Source of the DNA: DASRHY01 sp046765875
GTDB taxonomy: Bacteria > Actinomycetota > Actinomycetes > Propionibacteriales > Kribbellaceae
Length of the DNA stretch: 64,000 bases
Assembly (NCBI GenBank): GCA_046765875.1
Contig: JBKPSJ010000027.1
Location: forward strand, 1 to 64,000
Direction: 5' to 3'
The notes beneath the pieces are model-generated. The model was not told the origin of the DNA. It worked only from the letters and a program-made list of their open reading frames with translations, and did no database searches. A program made the position numbers and the translations under genes. This document shows positions 18,875 through 27,909 of this stretch, piece after piece. The first letter of the stretch is position 1. Each line of letters starts with the position of its first letter.

Positions 18875-19963
18875 TCATTCCGAGGTGACGGCGTATGACT
18901 TCGCTGCGGGTTCCAGGAACTCCAGAAGGCTTGTTCCTTCTTTCTCGAGCTCGGTGCGGACCTTCTTGGTGAGTTTGCCGAACGGGGTCAGCCGCAGGGT
19001 GGCGACGCCGCGTTTGAGCTCGCTGATCCACAGGCCGGCGACCATGCCGTCGACCAGATACGTCGACTTGACCCGCAGGTTCTTGGTGAACACTGCCGGC
19101 TTGTACTCGTCGGCGATGATCCTGGACCGCTTGACATGCGAGAGCAGCACGTTGTCGAACTCCGGCAGGTACCGCACCGGTGCGTCGGTGTCCTCGTCGG
19201 GCCGCGGAGCGTCCGGTACGTCGTACAGGTCCTTGCCGGCGGCATCCTTCAGGACGACCAGGTCGCCGGCGACCTTGTCGAACACCGGCTTGGCCTTCTG
19301 CAGACCGGACCAGGTCTGGAAGTCGGCCGGGGTGGCCGGGCCGAACGCGGCCAGGTATCGCAGGACCAGTTTGCCCGGTACGGCGCGCTTGGCCGGCTGC
19401 TTGCCGAGCCAGTCGTCGGAGAGCGTGAACGGTGCGTTGGCCGGGAACCCCCAGCGGCTCCCGTCCGGTACCACCACCAGCGGGACCAGCATCCGCGTCG
19501 TGTAACCGAGCGCCCGGTCGTTCAGGCCGGGGAACCGCTCGGTCAGCGCCGAGCGGATGTCGGCGAACCTCATCGGCCCGTCGGCGAGTACCTCCCGCGC
19601 GGCCTCGACGACCTCGTCCGGCTCGACGCCCTCGGACCGGTCGGCCAGCACCGACATCGCCCCGGCAAGAACCGGCTGCAGCGTCATCCGGAACGTCAGG
19701 TAGTCCTTCGCGCTGAACAGGTGCAGCGTGCCGCGCATCAGGGTCGCCCGCACCACGGTGCGATCGTCGAGCGTCTTGTGGAGGCTGTCGGACTCGAAGC
19801 CGGTCAGCCTCGTCCACAATCCCACGTACGGGTGCTTCGGTTCCTGTCCCTGTAATCCGGCGAGCCGCTCGACCGCCTCGGCCGGCTCGGCGTCGTGCCG
19901 TTCGAGCAGCATCTGCCGCGCCAGCATGGCCCGGTTGATCGCTCGCTCCGACATCGCCGCCAT
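18875..19963 (-). CDS. AlkZ-like winged-helix protein (HTH_42)
   Basis: The 362-residue protein has the HTH_42/YcaQ architecture of tandem winged helices. AlkZ DNA glycosylases that unhook alkylated or crosslinked bases use a catalytic QxQ motif; here LAGLQGQEP gives Gln38 and Gln40. DRTVVRATLMRGTLHLF and the late YLVDGMVAGLW segment are also family features. A DNA-repair glycosylase role is therefore possible but not proven, since many family members are uncharacterised. Start may be ATG 19963 or 19954. It lies 13 bp after the ABM gene and is probably cotranscribed with it. Confidence 0.8.
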   Translation of the reverse strand: MAAMSERAINRAMLARQMLLERHDAEPAEAVERLAGLQGQEPKHPYVGLWTRLTGFESDSLHKTLDDRTVVRATLMRGTLHLFSAKDYLTFRMTLQPVLAGAMSVLADRSEGVEPDEVVEAAREVLADGPMRFADIRSALTERFPGLNDRALGYTTRMLVPLVVVPDGSRWGFPANAPFTLSDDWLGKQPAKRAVPGKLVLRYLAAFGPATPADFQTWSGLQKAKPVFDKVAGDLVVLKDAAGKDLYDVPDAPRPDEDTDAPVRYLPEFDNVLLSHVKRSRIIADEYKPAVFTKNLRVKSTYLVDGMVAGLWISELKRGVATLRLTPFGKLTKKVRTELEKEGTSLLEFLEPAAKSYAVTSE

Positions 19964-19976
19964 GGCCAGCGCTTCG

Positions 19977-20270
19977 CTACTTGATCGCGAGGACGTCGGC
20001 CGGGTTGATCTCCGGCGGCGTGCTGAGCAGGCGGTCGGCGTTCTGCATCAGTGCCGCGGCGATCGGTCCGTTCAGGTGGGCCTGCCGTTCGGTGTCGGAC
20101 GGGAAGGCATCGACGATCCAGAAGGTGGACGCGTCGGTCCGCAGCGCCATCCACACCTCGGTGCCGGCCTCCTGGTTCGCGAGGGCGAGCGCTCCGGTGA
20201 GAAACTCGGCCAGCTCATCCTGGGTTTCCGGCTTGGCGACCATCTTCACCACGAGACCTACCGAGACCAT
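19977..20270 (-). CDS. Antibiotic biosynthesis monooxygenase (ABM) domain protein
   Basis: A 97-residue dimeric alpha-beta barrel protein: VGLVVKMVAKPETQDELAEF, then EVWMALRTDASTFWIVDAFP and HLNGPIAAALM. This is the ABM/quinol monooxygenase-like fold (YgiN type). Some members oxidise quinols; many have no known function. It lies downstream of kbl (83-bp gap) on the same strand. Confidence 0.8.
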   Translation of the reverse strand: MVSVGLVVKMVAKPETQDELAEFLTGALALANQEAGTEVWMALRTDASTFWIVDAFPSDTERQAHLNGPIAAALMQNADRLLSTPPEINPADVLAIK

Positions 20271-20353
20271 GTCCTCACGTCCTTCGTTCGTCTGGCTGGG
20301 CTGCCTGGTCCCGACGGTAGGCCGGGCCGGGAAAGCTGGCCAGATCGAGTTGG

Positions 20354-21538
20354 CTATGAGACGGACAGTTCGTCGCGGGCTTCGGTGAAGGCCCGGACGG
20401 CCTGCTCGACGTCCCCGATCGAGTGCGCGGCCGACAGCTGGGTGCGGATCCGGGCCTTGCCGTGCGGCACCACCGGGTAGGAGAAGCCGATCACGTAGAT
20501 GCCCTTGTCCAGCAGCCGGTCCGCCAGCCGGCCGGCCTCGGCCGCGTCGCCGATCATCACCGGCACGATCGGGTGGTCGCCCGGCAGGATGTCGAACCCG
20601 GCCTCGGTCATCTTGGACCGGAACAGCGCCGTGTTCGCCCGGAGCCGGTCGAGCAGTTCGCTCGACGATCCGAGCAGCTCCAGTGCCTTCAGCGACGCCG
20701 CTGTGACGGCTGGTGCCAGCGAGTTGGAGAACAGGTACGGCCGGGCCCGCTGGCGCATCAGCTCGACGATCTCGGCCCGGCCGGACACATACCCGCCGGA
20801 CGCACCGCCCAGCGCCTTGCCCAGCGTGCCGGTCATCACGTCCACTTTGTCGGTGACGCCGAACAGTTCCGGCGTACCGCCACCCGTGGGCCCGACGAAA
20901 CCGACGGCGTGCGAGTCGTCCACCATCACCAGCGCGTCGTACCGCTCGGCCAGCGCGCAGATCTCGTCCAGCGGCGCTACGTACCCGTCCATCGAGAACA
21001 CACCGTCGGTCGCGATCAGCCGGTACCGGGCGTCGGCGGCCTCCTTGAGCCGGGCCTCCAGGTCGGTCATGTCGCGGTTCTTGTACCGGTACCGTTTGGC
21101 CTTGCACAGCCGGATGCCGTCGATGATGCTCGCGTGGTTGAGCTCGTCGGAGATCACCGCGTCCTCGGCGCCGAGCAGCGTCTCGAACGTTCCGCCGTTG
21201 GCGTCGAAGCACGAGCTGAACAGGATCGTGTCGTCGGTGCCGAGGAAGGCGCTGAGGGCGCCCTCGAGCTTCTTGTGGATCTCCTGGGTGCCGCAGATGA
21301 ACCGCACCGAGGCCATCCCGAAGCCCCAGTCGTCCAGCGCCTGCTTGGCCGCGGCGATCACCTCGGGGTGATCGGCCAGGCCGAGGTAGTTGTTCGCGCA
21401 GAAGTTGAGGACGGTGCCCGAGGCAACGGAGATGTGCGAGTTCTGCGGTGAGGTGATCACCCGCTCCGCCTTGTACAGCCCGTCGGACCGGATCTGCTCG
21501 ATCGTCGCCTGCAGGTCGTCCTTCATCGTGCCGAGCAT
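20354..21538 (-). CDS. kbl: Glycine C-acetyltransferase (2-amino-3-ketobutyrate CoA ligase)
   Basis: Kbl converts 2-amino-3-oxobutyrate plus CoA to glycine and acetyl-CoA, the second step of threonine degradation. The 394-residue alpha-oxoamine synthase has FCANNYLGLADHP, SDELNHASIIDG (His135), DDSHAVGFVG (207-216) and TLGKALGGASGG with the PLP Lys at 241. It overlaps the tdh stop by one base (TGATG), so the two enzymes are coupled, which fits the unstable intermediate passed between them. Confidence 0.97.
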   Translation of the reverse strand: MLGTMKDDLQATIEQIRSDGLYKAERVITSPQNSHISVASGTVLNFCANNYLGLADHPEVIAAAKQALDDWGFGMASVRFICGTQEIHKKLEGALSAFLGTDDTILFSSCFDANGGTFETLLGAEDAVISDELNHASIIDGIRLCKAKRYRYKNRDMTDLEARLKEAADARYRLIATDGVFSMDGYVAPLDEICALAERYDALVMVDDSHAVGFVGPTGGGTPELFGVTDKVDVMTGTLGKALGGASGGYVSGRAEIVELMRQRARPYLFSNSLAPAVTAASLKALELLGSSSELLDRLRANTALFRSKMTEAGFDILPGDHPIVPVMIGDAAEAGRLADRLLDKGIYVIGFSYPVVPHGKARIRTQLSAAHSIGDVEQAVRAFTEARDELSVS

Positions 21539-22617
21539 CAGTTCGTCTCCCTGCGTGTCTCCTTGCCGGTCTCCCCGGTCTGCAGCGTCTCGCGGGTCCA
21601 GTCCAGGATCACCTTTCCGCAGCGTCCTTCACGAGCGGTGTCGAAGGCCTGCTCGAAGTCGGTGTACCCGAACCGGTGGGTGATCACCGGGCTGAGGTCG
21701 AGGCCGCGCTCGAGCATCACCGACATCTCGTACCAGGTCTCGAACATCTCCCGGCCGTAGATGCCCTTGATCGTCAGCATGTGCAGCACCACGGTGCTCC
21801 AATCGATCGCGATCTCGTCGGCCGGGAGGCCGAGCATCGCGATCTTCCCGCCGTGGTTCATGTTCGCGATCATGTCGCGCAGCGCGGCGGGCTTGCCGGA
21901 CATCTCCATGCCGACGTCGAAGCCCTCGCGCATGTTCAGCTTCGCCTGCGCGTCGCCGATGCTCGTCTCGGCGACGTCGAGCGCGAGTGTCACGCCGACG
22001 GCGCGGGCCAGTTCGAGCCGGTAGTCCGACAGGTCGGTGATAACGACGTGCCGGGCGCCGGCGTGCAGGGCCACCGCGGCGGCCATGATCCCGATCGGCC
22101 CGGCACCGGTGACCAGTACGTCCTCGCCGACCACCGGGAACGACAAGGCGGTATGCACGGCGTTGCCGAAAGGGTCGAAGATCGCGGCAACATCCAGGTC
22201 GACCGGGTCGCGGTGTACCCACGCGTTCCCGGCCGGCAGTGCGACGTACTCGGCGAACGCTCCCGGTACGTGGACGCCGAGCCCGCGGGTGTTGATGCAC
22301 AGGTGCCGCCGCCCGGCCCGGCAGTTGCGGCAGTGCCCGCAGACGAGATGACCCTCGCCGCTGACCAGGTCACCGACGGCGACGTCGCGAACGCCGGCGC
22401 CGATCTCGACGACCTCGCCGCAGAACTCGTGCCCGGTGATCAGCCCGACCGGCACGTTCTTCTGCGCCCAGTGGTCCCAGTCCTGGATGTGCAGGTCGGT
22501 GCCGCACAGACCGGTACGAAGCACCTTGATCAGCACCTCGTCCGCGGCGATCCGGGGCTCCGGAACGTCCTGAAGCCACAGGCCCGGCTCGTTGCGGGCC
22601 TTCACCAGCGCCTTCAC
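21538..22617 (-). CDS. tdh: L-threonine 3-dehydrogenase
   Basis: Tdh oxidises L-threonine to 2-amino-3-oxobutyrate with NAD. The GTG at 22617 (VKALVKARNEPGLWL) is chosen because GGAGG precedes it and because TDH proteins begin at this position; the longer upstream frame is not protein-like. The 359-residue medium-chain dehydrogenase has catalytic zinc ligands Cys38, His63 and Glu64, structural zinc cysteines 93, 96, 99 and 107, and the VTGAGPIGIMAA nucleotide loop. Forms an operon with kbl. Confidence 0.96.
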   Translation of the reverse strand: MKALVKARNEPGLWLQDVPEPRIAADEVLIKVLRTGLCGTDLHIQDWDHWAQKNVPVGLITGHEFCGEVVEIGAGVRDVAVGDLVSGEGHLVCGHCRNCRAGRRHLCINTRGLGVHVPGAFAEYVALPAGNAWVHRDPVDLDVAAIFDPFGNAVHTALSFPVVGEDVLVTGAGPIGIMAAAVALHAGARHVVITDLSDYRLELARAVGVTLALDVAETSIGDAQAKLNMREGFDVGMEMSGKPAALRDMIANMNHGGKIAMLGLPADEIAIDWSTVVLHMLTIKGIYGREMFETWYEMSVMLERGLDLSPVITHRFGYTDFEQAFDTAREGRCGKVILDWTRETLQTGETGKETRRETN

Positions 22618-22794
22618 GCTCGCCTCCAGCTCGTCGTACCGCACGCCGTTGTGCGGCATCCCGCACAGTACGACGCCGCTCCCAACACCGCGAACGCCGG
22701 CTTGTCGCCGGCCACGCTGTTCTGCCGTGCCGTCCTGCCGGCGGCCGCCGCCATCGCCCGCCGAGCGGTTGATCATCGCGATCCACCAGGCCAT

Positions 22795-22800
22795 TAGGCT
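22795..22800 (+). promoter_or_regulatory. -10 element TAGGCT, leaderless promoter of pyrE
   Basis: TAGGCT ends 8 nt before ATG 22809. No ribosome site is present, in line with leaderless expression. Confidence 0.5.
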
Positions 22801-22808
22801 CGACAGCC

Positions 22809-23345
22809 ATGAGTGAGACGTTGCTGGCGCTGATCCGGGATCGTGCCGTCGTACACGGGCGAGTGACGCTGTCGTCAGGACGGGACGCGGACTACTACGT
22901 CGACCTGCGCCGGGTCACGCTGGACGGCGAGGCGGCGCCGCTCATCGGGCAGCAGATGCTCGCGCTGACAGAGGACCTGGACTACGACGCCGTCGGCGGC
23001 CTCACGCTCGGCGCGGACCCGGTCGCGATGGCGATGATGCACGCCGCCGCGGCGCAGGGCCGGCGGCTGGACGCGTTCGTTGTCCGGAAGGCCGAGAAGG
23101 CGCACGGCCTGCAGCGCCGGATCGAGGGCCCGGACGTGGCCGGACGCCGGGTGCTCGCCGTCGAGGACACCTCCACGACCGGCGCGTCCGTGCTCACCGC
23201 GGTCGAGGCACTGCGCGCCGAGGGCGCAGAGGTGGTAGCGGTCGCGGTGATCGTCGACCGGGCGACCGGGGCCAAGGAGAAGATCGAGACAGAGGGTCTG
23301 GAGTACCGGTACGCGTTCGGCCTCGGCGACCTCGGGCTGGCCTGA
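22809..23345 (+). CDS. pyrE: Orotate phosphoribosyltransferase
   Basis: PyrE joins orotate and PRPP to give OMP in pyrimidine synthesis. The 178-residue protein carries the PRPP-binding motif VLAVEDTSTTGAS (116-128), the flexible loop with RKAEKAHGLQRRI (93-105) and SSGRDADYYVDLRR near the N-terminus. It stands apart from other pyr genes. Confidence 0.95.
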   Translation: MSETLLALIRDRAVVHGRVTLSSGRDADYYVDLRRVTLDGEAAPLIGQQMLALTEDLDYDAVGGLTLGADPVAMAMMHAAAAQGRRLDAFVVRKAEKAHGLQRRIEGPDVAGRRVLAVEDTSTTGASVLTAVEALRAEGAEVVAVAVIVDRATGAKEKIETEGLEYRYAFGLGDLGLA

Positions 23346-23391
23346 TGCCGGGGGCGACGCCCTGCCGAGGGTGATCGACCCGGGACCGGGC

Positions 23392-23397
23392 TAGGGT
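23392..23397 (+). promoter_or_regulatory. -10 element TAGGGT of lemA
   Basis: TAGGGT lies 35 nt before the lemA ATG, leaving a leader that contains GGGAGC as a ribosome site. Unlike most neighbours this gene would have a leadered mRNA. Confidence 0.35.
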
Positions 23398-23432
23398 CGT
23401 ACCCGGAAGTTCCGACTACACGGGAGCCGAGC

Positions 23433-24227
23433 ATGGTGTGGGTCATCATCCTGGTGGTCGCGGTGATCGTGATCGTCGCGATCGCCTTGATCGTGTCGTA
23501 CAACCGCTTCGTCAAGCAGCGCAACCTGATCCAGGAGTCGTGGCGGCAGATCGACGTGGAACTACACCGGCGGTACGACCTGATCCCGAACCTGGTCGAG
23601 ACGGTACGGGCGTACGCGGCGCACGAGCGGCATGTGTTCGAGGAGGTGGCCCGGCTGCGGACCCAAGCGGTCAGCGCCGAGGGTGCCGCGCCCGAGCAGC
23701 GGGCCCAGGCCGAGGCGGCACTGTCCGGTGCGCTGCGGCAGCTGATGGTCTCGGTCGAGGCGTACCCGCAACTCCAGTCGAACCAGAACTTCCTCAGCCT
23801 GCAGCGTGAGCTCACCGACACCGAGGACCGGATCGCGGCCGGCCGCCGGTTCTACAACGCCAACGTGGGCGACTACAACACCCGGGTCGAGGCGTTCCCG
23901 TCGAACCTGATCGCGGGGATGTTCAAGTTCGACAAGGCCGGCTACTTCGAGGTCGAGGACCAGCAGGTCCGGTCGGTGCCGCAGGTCTCGTTCGGCACCA
24001 TCGGCGCGGTGGACGGCGAGCAGCCGCCCCCCGCGATGAACCAGGATCCGGCGTCGGGTGCGATCCAGCCGGAGATCCCCGGCAACGGCCAGCCGCAGCC
24101 AGGCCTGCCGCCAGCGGGTGGCCCCGGTTACAGCGGTCCACCCACCGGTGGTCCTGGTTTCGGCGGTCCGCCGGCCGGTACGCCCGGCCCGCAGGACGGC
24201 CAGCCACCGTTCACCGGCGGCCGCTGA
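23433..24227 (+). CDS. LemA family membrane protein with Pro/Gly-rich tail
   Basis: LemA proteins have an N-terminal membrane anchor (about 3-22) and an extracytoplasmic or cytoplasmic helical bundle. Family marks here are SYNRFVKQRNLIQESWRQID, RYDLIPNLVETVRAYA, NQNFLSLQRELTDTEDRIAA and RRFYNANVGDYNTRVEAFPS. After the 180-residue core, an 80-residue tail rich in Pro, Gly and Gln (repeated GGPG and GPP units) is appended; such tails occur in actinobacteria. The molecular role of LemA is not established. Confidence 0.92.
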   Translation: MVWVIILVVAVIVIVAIALIVSYNRFVKQRNLIQESWRQIDVELHRRYDLIPNLVETVRAYAAHERHVFEEVARLRTQAVSAEGAAPEQRAQAEAALSGALRQLMVSVEAYPQLQSNQNFLSLQRELTDTEDRIAAGRRFYNANVGDYNTRVEAFPSNLIAGMFKFDKAGYFEVEDQQVRSVPQVSFGTIGAVDGEQPPPAMNQDPASGAIQPEIPGNGQPQPGLPPAGGPGYSGPPTGGPGFGGPPAGTPGPQDGQPPFTGGR

Positions 24228-24235
24228 CACAGCCC

Positions 24236-24258
24236 GGCGCGTCCCCGAGCGACGCGCC
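24236..24258 (+). terminator. Hairpin terminator of lemA
   Basis: GGCGCGTC (24236-24243), loop of 7, GACGCGCC (24251-24258): a perfect 8-bp GC stem 8 bp after the lemA stop. Confidence 0.65.
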
Positions 24259-24268
24259 GACCTGGATT

Positions 24269-24311
24269 CAGGCCCGGGTCACGATGCTGGCAATCACCGC
24301 GCCCGGGCCTG
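24269..24311. repeat. 10-bp perfect inverted repeat
   Basis: CAGGCCCGGG (24269-24278) and CCCGGGCCTG (24302-24311) enclose 23 nt. It may be a second terminator stem or an operator for the following regulator gene. Confidence 0.5.
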
Positions 24312-24396
24312 CCCTCCCCCCGGTACCGGAGTACACGATGCTCCGTGCGGATACATCCCGCGTACATCCGTCGCTCTCCGGTCGCTCGCCAGCGTC

Positions 24397-24441
24397 GTCA
24401 CGACGTGTCACGATTGGGCGGGGTTTGCGCGGGAGTTATGT
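24397..24441 (+). promoter_or_regulatory. Candidate promoter with heptamer repeats for the AfsR-like gene
   Basis: GTCACGA occurs at 24397-24403 and 24407-24413, a 10-bp direct repeat abutting TTGGGC (24414-24419), 16 bp before TTATGT (24436-24441). Direct heptamers next to the -35 are the usual SARP/AfsR site layout, so autoregulation is possible. Confidence 0.4.
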
Positions 24442-24456
24442 CCGAGAGGGGCTGGG

Positions 24457-27348
24457 GTGCGTGGCGGTCTGAGGTACGAGATCCTCGGCCCGATGCGCCT
24501 GCCGCACGCCGATGGCCAGGCGCTACGGGCCGGCAAACCGCGCCAGTTGCTCGCGACCCTGCTGCTGCACCCGAACCGGTTCGTCTCGACCGACCTGATC
24601 GCCGACGCGTTATGGGAGGGACGTCCGCCGGCGTCGGCGACCGCGAACATCCGCACCTACGTACGCTCGCTGCGGTCGGTGCTCCCGGCACCGATCGACA
24701 CGTCGGCGGCCGGGTACAGCATCGAGGTCGGCGTCGACGAGCTCGACGCGAGCCTGTTCGAGTCGTTGCTGGCCGAGGGCGGGCACCTGCGGGTCGCGGG
24801 CGATGAGCAGACCGCGCTGCGGATCTACGGCCAGGCGCTCGGCCTGTGGCGTGGCCGGCCGCTGGAGGACCTCACCCCGGCCTCGGCCTGGGAGGGTTCG
24901 CTGGCCCGGCTCGAGGCGCAGCACCGCGGCCTGACCGATGCCCTGCTCGACCTGCGGCTCGCGCACGGCGACCACACCGGCGCCGCGTTGCTGCTCAACG
25001 ACCGGCTCGCCGAGGACCCGTACGACGAGCAAATGTGGGCCCGGCTCGTCGACGCGCTGGCCGGCGCCGGCCGGGTGGGCGAGGCCCGGGCGGCGTACGA
25101 GAAGGCGGCCGGCATCCTCGCTGAGGAACTCCGCGTCGAGCCGGGCCCTGAGTTGCGCGCCGCGGGCGCACGTGCCCGCAAGCCCCGGGCGCCGGTACGC
25201 CGGTCCGCCGCGGCGACGACTCTCCCGCGCGACACCATGTCGGCGGTCCCGAGCCAGCTCCCGCTCGACCTGCCCGACTTCAGCGGCCGCGACTCGTCCC
25301 TGGAGCAGCTGCGTGACCTGGTCTGCGGCCGGGACCCCGTACGGCCGCCGATCGCGGTGATCTCGGGTCCGCCCGGCACCGGCAAGTCCGCGCTGGCCGT
25401 CCGGCTCGGGCACCTGGTCCGCGACTCGTTCCCGGACGGGCAGATCTATCTGGACATGCTCGGCGCCACCCAGCCGCGGGATCCGGCCGGTGCGTTGTTC
25501 GACCTGCTGCGGAGTCTCGACGTAGCGGACTCGGCGGTGCCGTCGGACCCGGAGCGGCGGTCGGCGGCGCTGCGGTCGGAGCTGGCCAGCCGGCGGGTGC
25601 TGATCGTGCTGGACGACGTGGTGGCGGCCAGTCAGGTGCTTCCGCTGCTGCCCGGTACCGGCGCGTCGGCCTTGGTGATCACCAGCCGGCGGATGCTGCC
25701 CGACCTGCCCGGCGCGGACACTGTCCAGCTCGACGTACTCGACGAAGAGGAGGCGATCGGCCTGTTCCGCCGGCTCGCCGGGATCGGCTGGGTGAACGGG
25801 GACGAGGGCGCGGTCGCCGAGGTGATCGATGCCTGCGGCAACCTTCCGCTGGCGATCCGGATCGCGGCCGGCCGGCTGGTGCAGCGGCCCGACCTGACCG
25901 TCGCCGATCTGGCCCGGCGGCTGCGCGACGAGACGCACCGGCTCGACGAGTTGACCCTCGGCGAGCTCGCGGTCCGGACCAGTGCGGACCTGAGTTATGC
26001 CTCGCTCGGCCCGGACGAGGCCCGGCTGTACCGGGTGATCGGCTACCTGGCGGTGGGCGATTTCTCCGCACGTTCGCTCGGCGCGATCGCCGGGCGGGCC
26101 GCCGCGGACCGGTCGCTGGACCGGCTGATCGAGGCCAACCTGGTCCAGGTCAGTACCCGCGACCATGCCGGCGGGTCCCGATTCCGGCTACACGACCTGC
26201 TCCGGCTGCACGCGACCCAGGTCGGTGACCAGGCCGAGCGCAAGCAGGCCCTGGACGACCTGAGCGTCGTGATGGACGCGGTGCTGACGCGCTGCCTGCA
26301 GGCGTACGAGCGGCTGCCGTTCGAGTACTTCGGCATCCCGGACAAGCACGCTCCGGTGCCGCAGGACCCGAAGCTCACCCCGGCAGCGGCGGTCGCGTGG
26401 TTCGATGCCGAGCGCGGCGGATTCGTCCAGACCGTCCGGGCCGCGGCGCAGGCCGGGCTGCACGAGCATGCCTGGCGGATCGTCTCGGCGTGGGGGCTCT
26501 ACCTGGACATGCGAGCCGGGTTCGACGAGTGGGGTGAGGCGCACCTGGTCGGCCTGGCCAGCGCGCGGGCCTGTGGCAATCGGCTCGGTCAGGGCATCAT
26601 GCTGCGCAACCTCGGCCAGCTGGGGATCTACCGCGACGACTACGCGATGGCCGGCCGGTCGCTGTCCGAAGCGGTTGCGATCTTCGCCGAGATCGGCGAC
26701 CGGGCCGGCGCCGGCGTCAGCGCGGTCGGGCTCGCCACCCTTGCCCGCCTCGACGGCGACATCGATCGGGCGCTGGAACTGCTGTCGAGTGCGATGCGGG
26801 ACTTCGTCGCCGTCGGTGATCTCAACTGTCAGGCCGTCGCCCGGAGCGCCATGGCGAACGCGCTGCGCGAGCGCGGCGAGCTCGAGCCGGCAACGAAGCA
26901 CCTGGCCACGGCGTACCGGCTGGCCAAACAGCTCGGCGACCCGCACCGGGAGGCCAAGGTCCGGCGCCGCATCGCCGAGGTGCGTGTGGCGCAGGGCCGG
27001 CACGACCAGGCCGTCCGGCAACTGCGGACCGCGCTGGCGATCCTGGAGCGGCTCGACGACGACCACTGCGCGTCGTACGTCCGGCTCAGTCTGGGGCAGG
27101 CGCTGCTCGCGCTCGGTGAGCAGGCGTCGGCGCGGCGGATGCTCCTGCAGTCGATGGAGATCGGGCACCGGCTCGGCGACCGCAGCGTGGAGGCCGAGGC
27201 CGCGGCCCTGCTCGGGGAGCTGTACCGGCAGTCCGGTCATATGGACTCGGCCCGCCGCTATCTGGGCCGGGCGGTCCGGCTGTGGCAACTGCTCGCCAAG
27301 GACGAGGACGCCGAGGCCGCGCGCCGTCAGCTTGCCGCCCTCCGCTGA
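24457..27348 (+). CDS. AfsR-like BTAD/NB-ARC/TPR transcriptional regulator
   Basis: A 963-residue regulator. Residues about 1-95 form an OmpR-type winged helix (LRYEILGPMRL... QLLATLLLHPNRFVS), about 100-245 the bacterial transcriptional activation domain (BTAD), about 265-600 an NB-ARC ATPase with Walker A GPPGTGKS near 305-312 and LIVLDDV Walker B, and about 640-963 tetratricopeptide repeats. Such SARP-family regulators often control secondary metabolism or development. The GTG at 24457 is preceded by GAGAGGG and starts right at the winged helix; the longer open frame from 24058 runs through lemA and is rejected. No biosynthetic cluster adjoins it. Confidence 0.92.
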   Translation: MRGGLRYEILGPMRLPHADGQALRAGKPRQLLATLLLHPNRFVSTDLIADALWEGRPPASATANIRTYVRSLRSVLPAPIDTSAAGYSIEVGVDELDASLFESLLAEGGHLRVAGDEQTALRIYGQALGLWRGRPLEDLTPASAWEGSLARLEAQHRGLTDALLDLRLAHGDHTGAALLLNDRLAEDPYDEQMWARLVDALAGAGRVGEARAAYEKAAGILAEELRVEPGPELRAAGARARKPRAPVRRSAAATTLPRDTMSAVPSQLPLDLPDFSGRDSSLEQLRDLVCGRDPVRPPIAVISGPPGTGKSALAVRLGHLVRDSFPDGQIYLDMLGATQPRDPAGALFDLLRSLDVADSAVPSDPERRSAALRSELASRRVLIVLDDVVAASQVLPLLPGTGASALVITSRRMLPDLPGADTVQLDVLDEEEAIGLFRRLAGIGWVNGDEGAVAEVIDACGNLPLAIRIAAGRLVQRPDLTVADLARRLRDETHRLDELTLGELAVRTSADLSYASLGPDEARLYRVIGYLAVGDFSARSLGAIAGRAAADRSLDRLIEANLVQVSTRDHAGGSRFRLHDLLRLHATQVGDQAERKQALDDLSVVMDAVLTRCLQAYERLPFEYFGIPDKHAPVPQDPKLTPAAAVAWFDAERGGFVQTVRAAAQAGLHEHAWRIVSAWGLYLDMRAGFDEWGEAHLVGLASARACGNRLGQGIMLRNLGQLGIYRDDYAMAGRSLSEAVAIFAEIGDRAGAGVSAVGLATLARLDGDIDRALELLSSAMRDFVAVGDLNCQAVARSAMANALRERGELEPATKHLATAYRLAKQLGDPHREAKVRRRIAEVRVAQGRHDQAVRQLRTALAILERLDDDHCASYVRLSLGQALLALGEQASARRMLLQSMEIGHRLGDRSVEAEAAALLGELYRQSGHMDSARRYLGRAVRLWQLLAKDEDAEAARRQLAALR

Positions 27349-27383
27349 CGGTACGGGCTGACGGTACGGGCTGAATGTACGGC
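27345..27383 (+). repeat. 13-bp tandem repeat at a stop codon
   Basis: CTGACGGTACGGG occurs exactly at 27345-27357 and 27358-27370, with a diverged third copy at 27371-27383. TGA falls at 27346 (the real stop), 27359 and 27372, giving a stop in all three frames. Confidence 0.8.
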
Positions 27384-27426
27384 CGATGTATCCCGGCCCG
27401 GCAGGATCCTGTTTCTGGTTGACGGT

Positions 27427-27909
27427 ATGGCCCGGCGGGTCGGGGTAGTCGCGGAGGTGTACGGGGTGTCACAGGGGGTGAGCCGCCGGGATCCCGCCGG
27501 TCCGGCCGTCAGCCGATCGCACAGCCAGATCGACTGGCGGGTGTCCGCGTCGAACCCGCGCGACGTCGAGTCCGCGCTGGCCTGGCAGCTCGAGCGGGTC
27601 GGCTCGACCGCATGGCGGGACTGGTCGCTCAAGTTCCAGCGGATGGCGTTCGGCTACAGCCAGGACGCCGGCTGGCACGACGCTACCGAGGCCTCGGCCT
27701 GGCTCGGGTCGCATGATCTGCTGTACACGGGCGTACCGCCGCGCGGAGCGCTGGTCTGGCATACCGTCGACGTGACCAGGGTGGCGTGCTCGCTCGGACG
27801 CGGTCAGGTGGTGGGCGCGTTCCCCGACGTCGGCGTGGCCGTCGTGGGTATCGAGCAGCTCAGCGAGCCGTACCTTTGGTCGGCTCCGTTGTTCCCGTTC
27901 GCTCACTAG
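27427..27909 (+). CDS. Hypothetical protein, 160 residues
   Basis: No family is recognised with certainty. Residues 33-100 are helical and Trp-rich (SALAWQLERVGSTAWRDWS, DATEASAWLGSH), and the C-terminal half (VPPRGALVWHT, SLGRGQVVGAFPDVGVAVVG) resembles the beta-barrel part of NlpC/P60- or CHAP-like folds, but a catalytic Cys-His pair is not evident. The ATG 27427 has no clear ribosome site. Its last 50 bp overlap the convergent DedA gene. Confidence 0.6.
   Translation: MARRVGVVAEVYGVSQGVSRRDPAGPAVSRSHSQIDWRVSASNPRDVESALAWQLERVGSTAWRDWSLKFQRMAFGYSQDAGWHDATEASAWLGSHDLLYTGVPPRGALVWHTVDVTRVACSLGRGQVVGAFPDVGVAVVGIEQLSEPYLWSAPLFPFAH

Noticed and set aside
22618..22794. 59-codon N-terminal extension of Tdh
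   Set aside because: TDH proteins start at the KALVKA segment; GTG 22617 has a ribosome site and the extension has no conserved features.
24058..24456. Upstream extension of the AfsR-like protein by 133 codons
   Set aside because: Runs through the lemA tail in another frame and across its terminator; the winged helix begins at GTG 24457 with a ribosome site.
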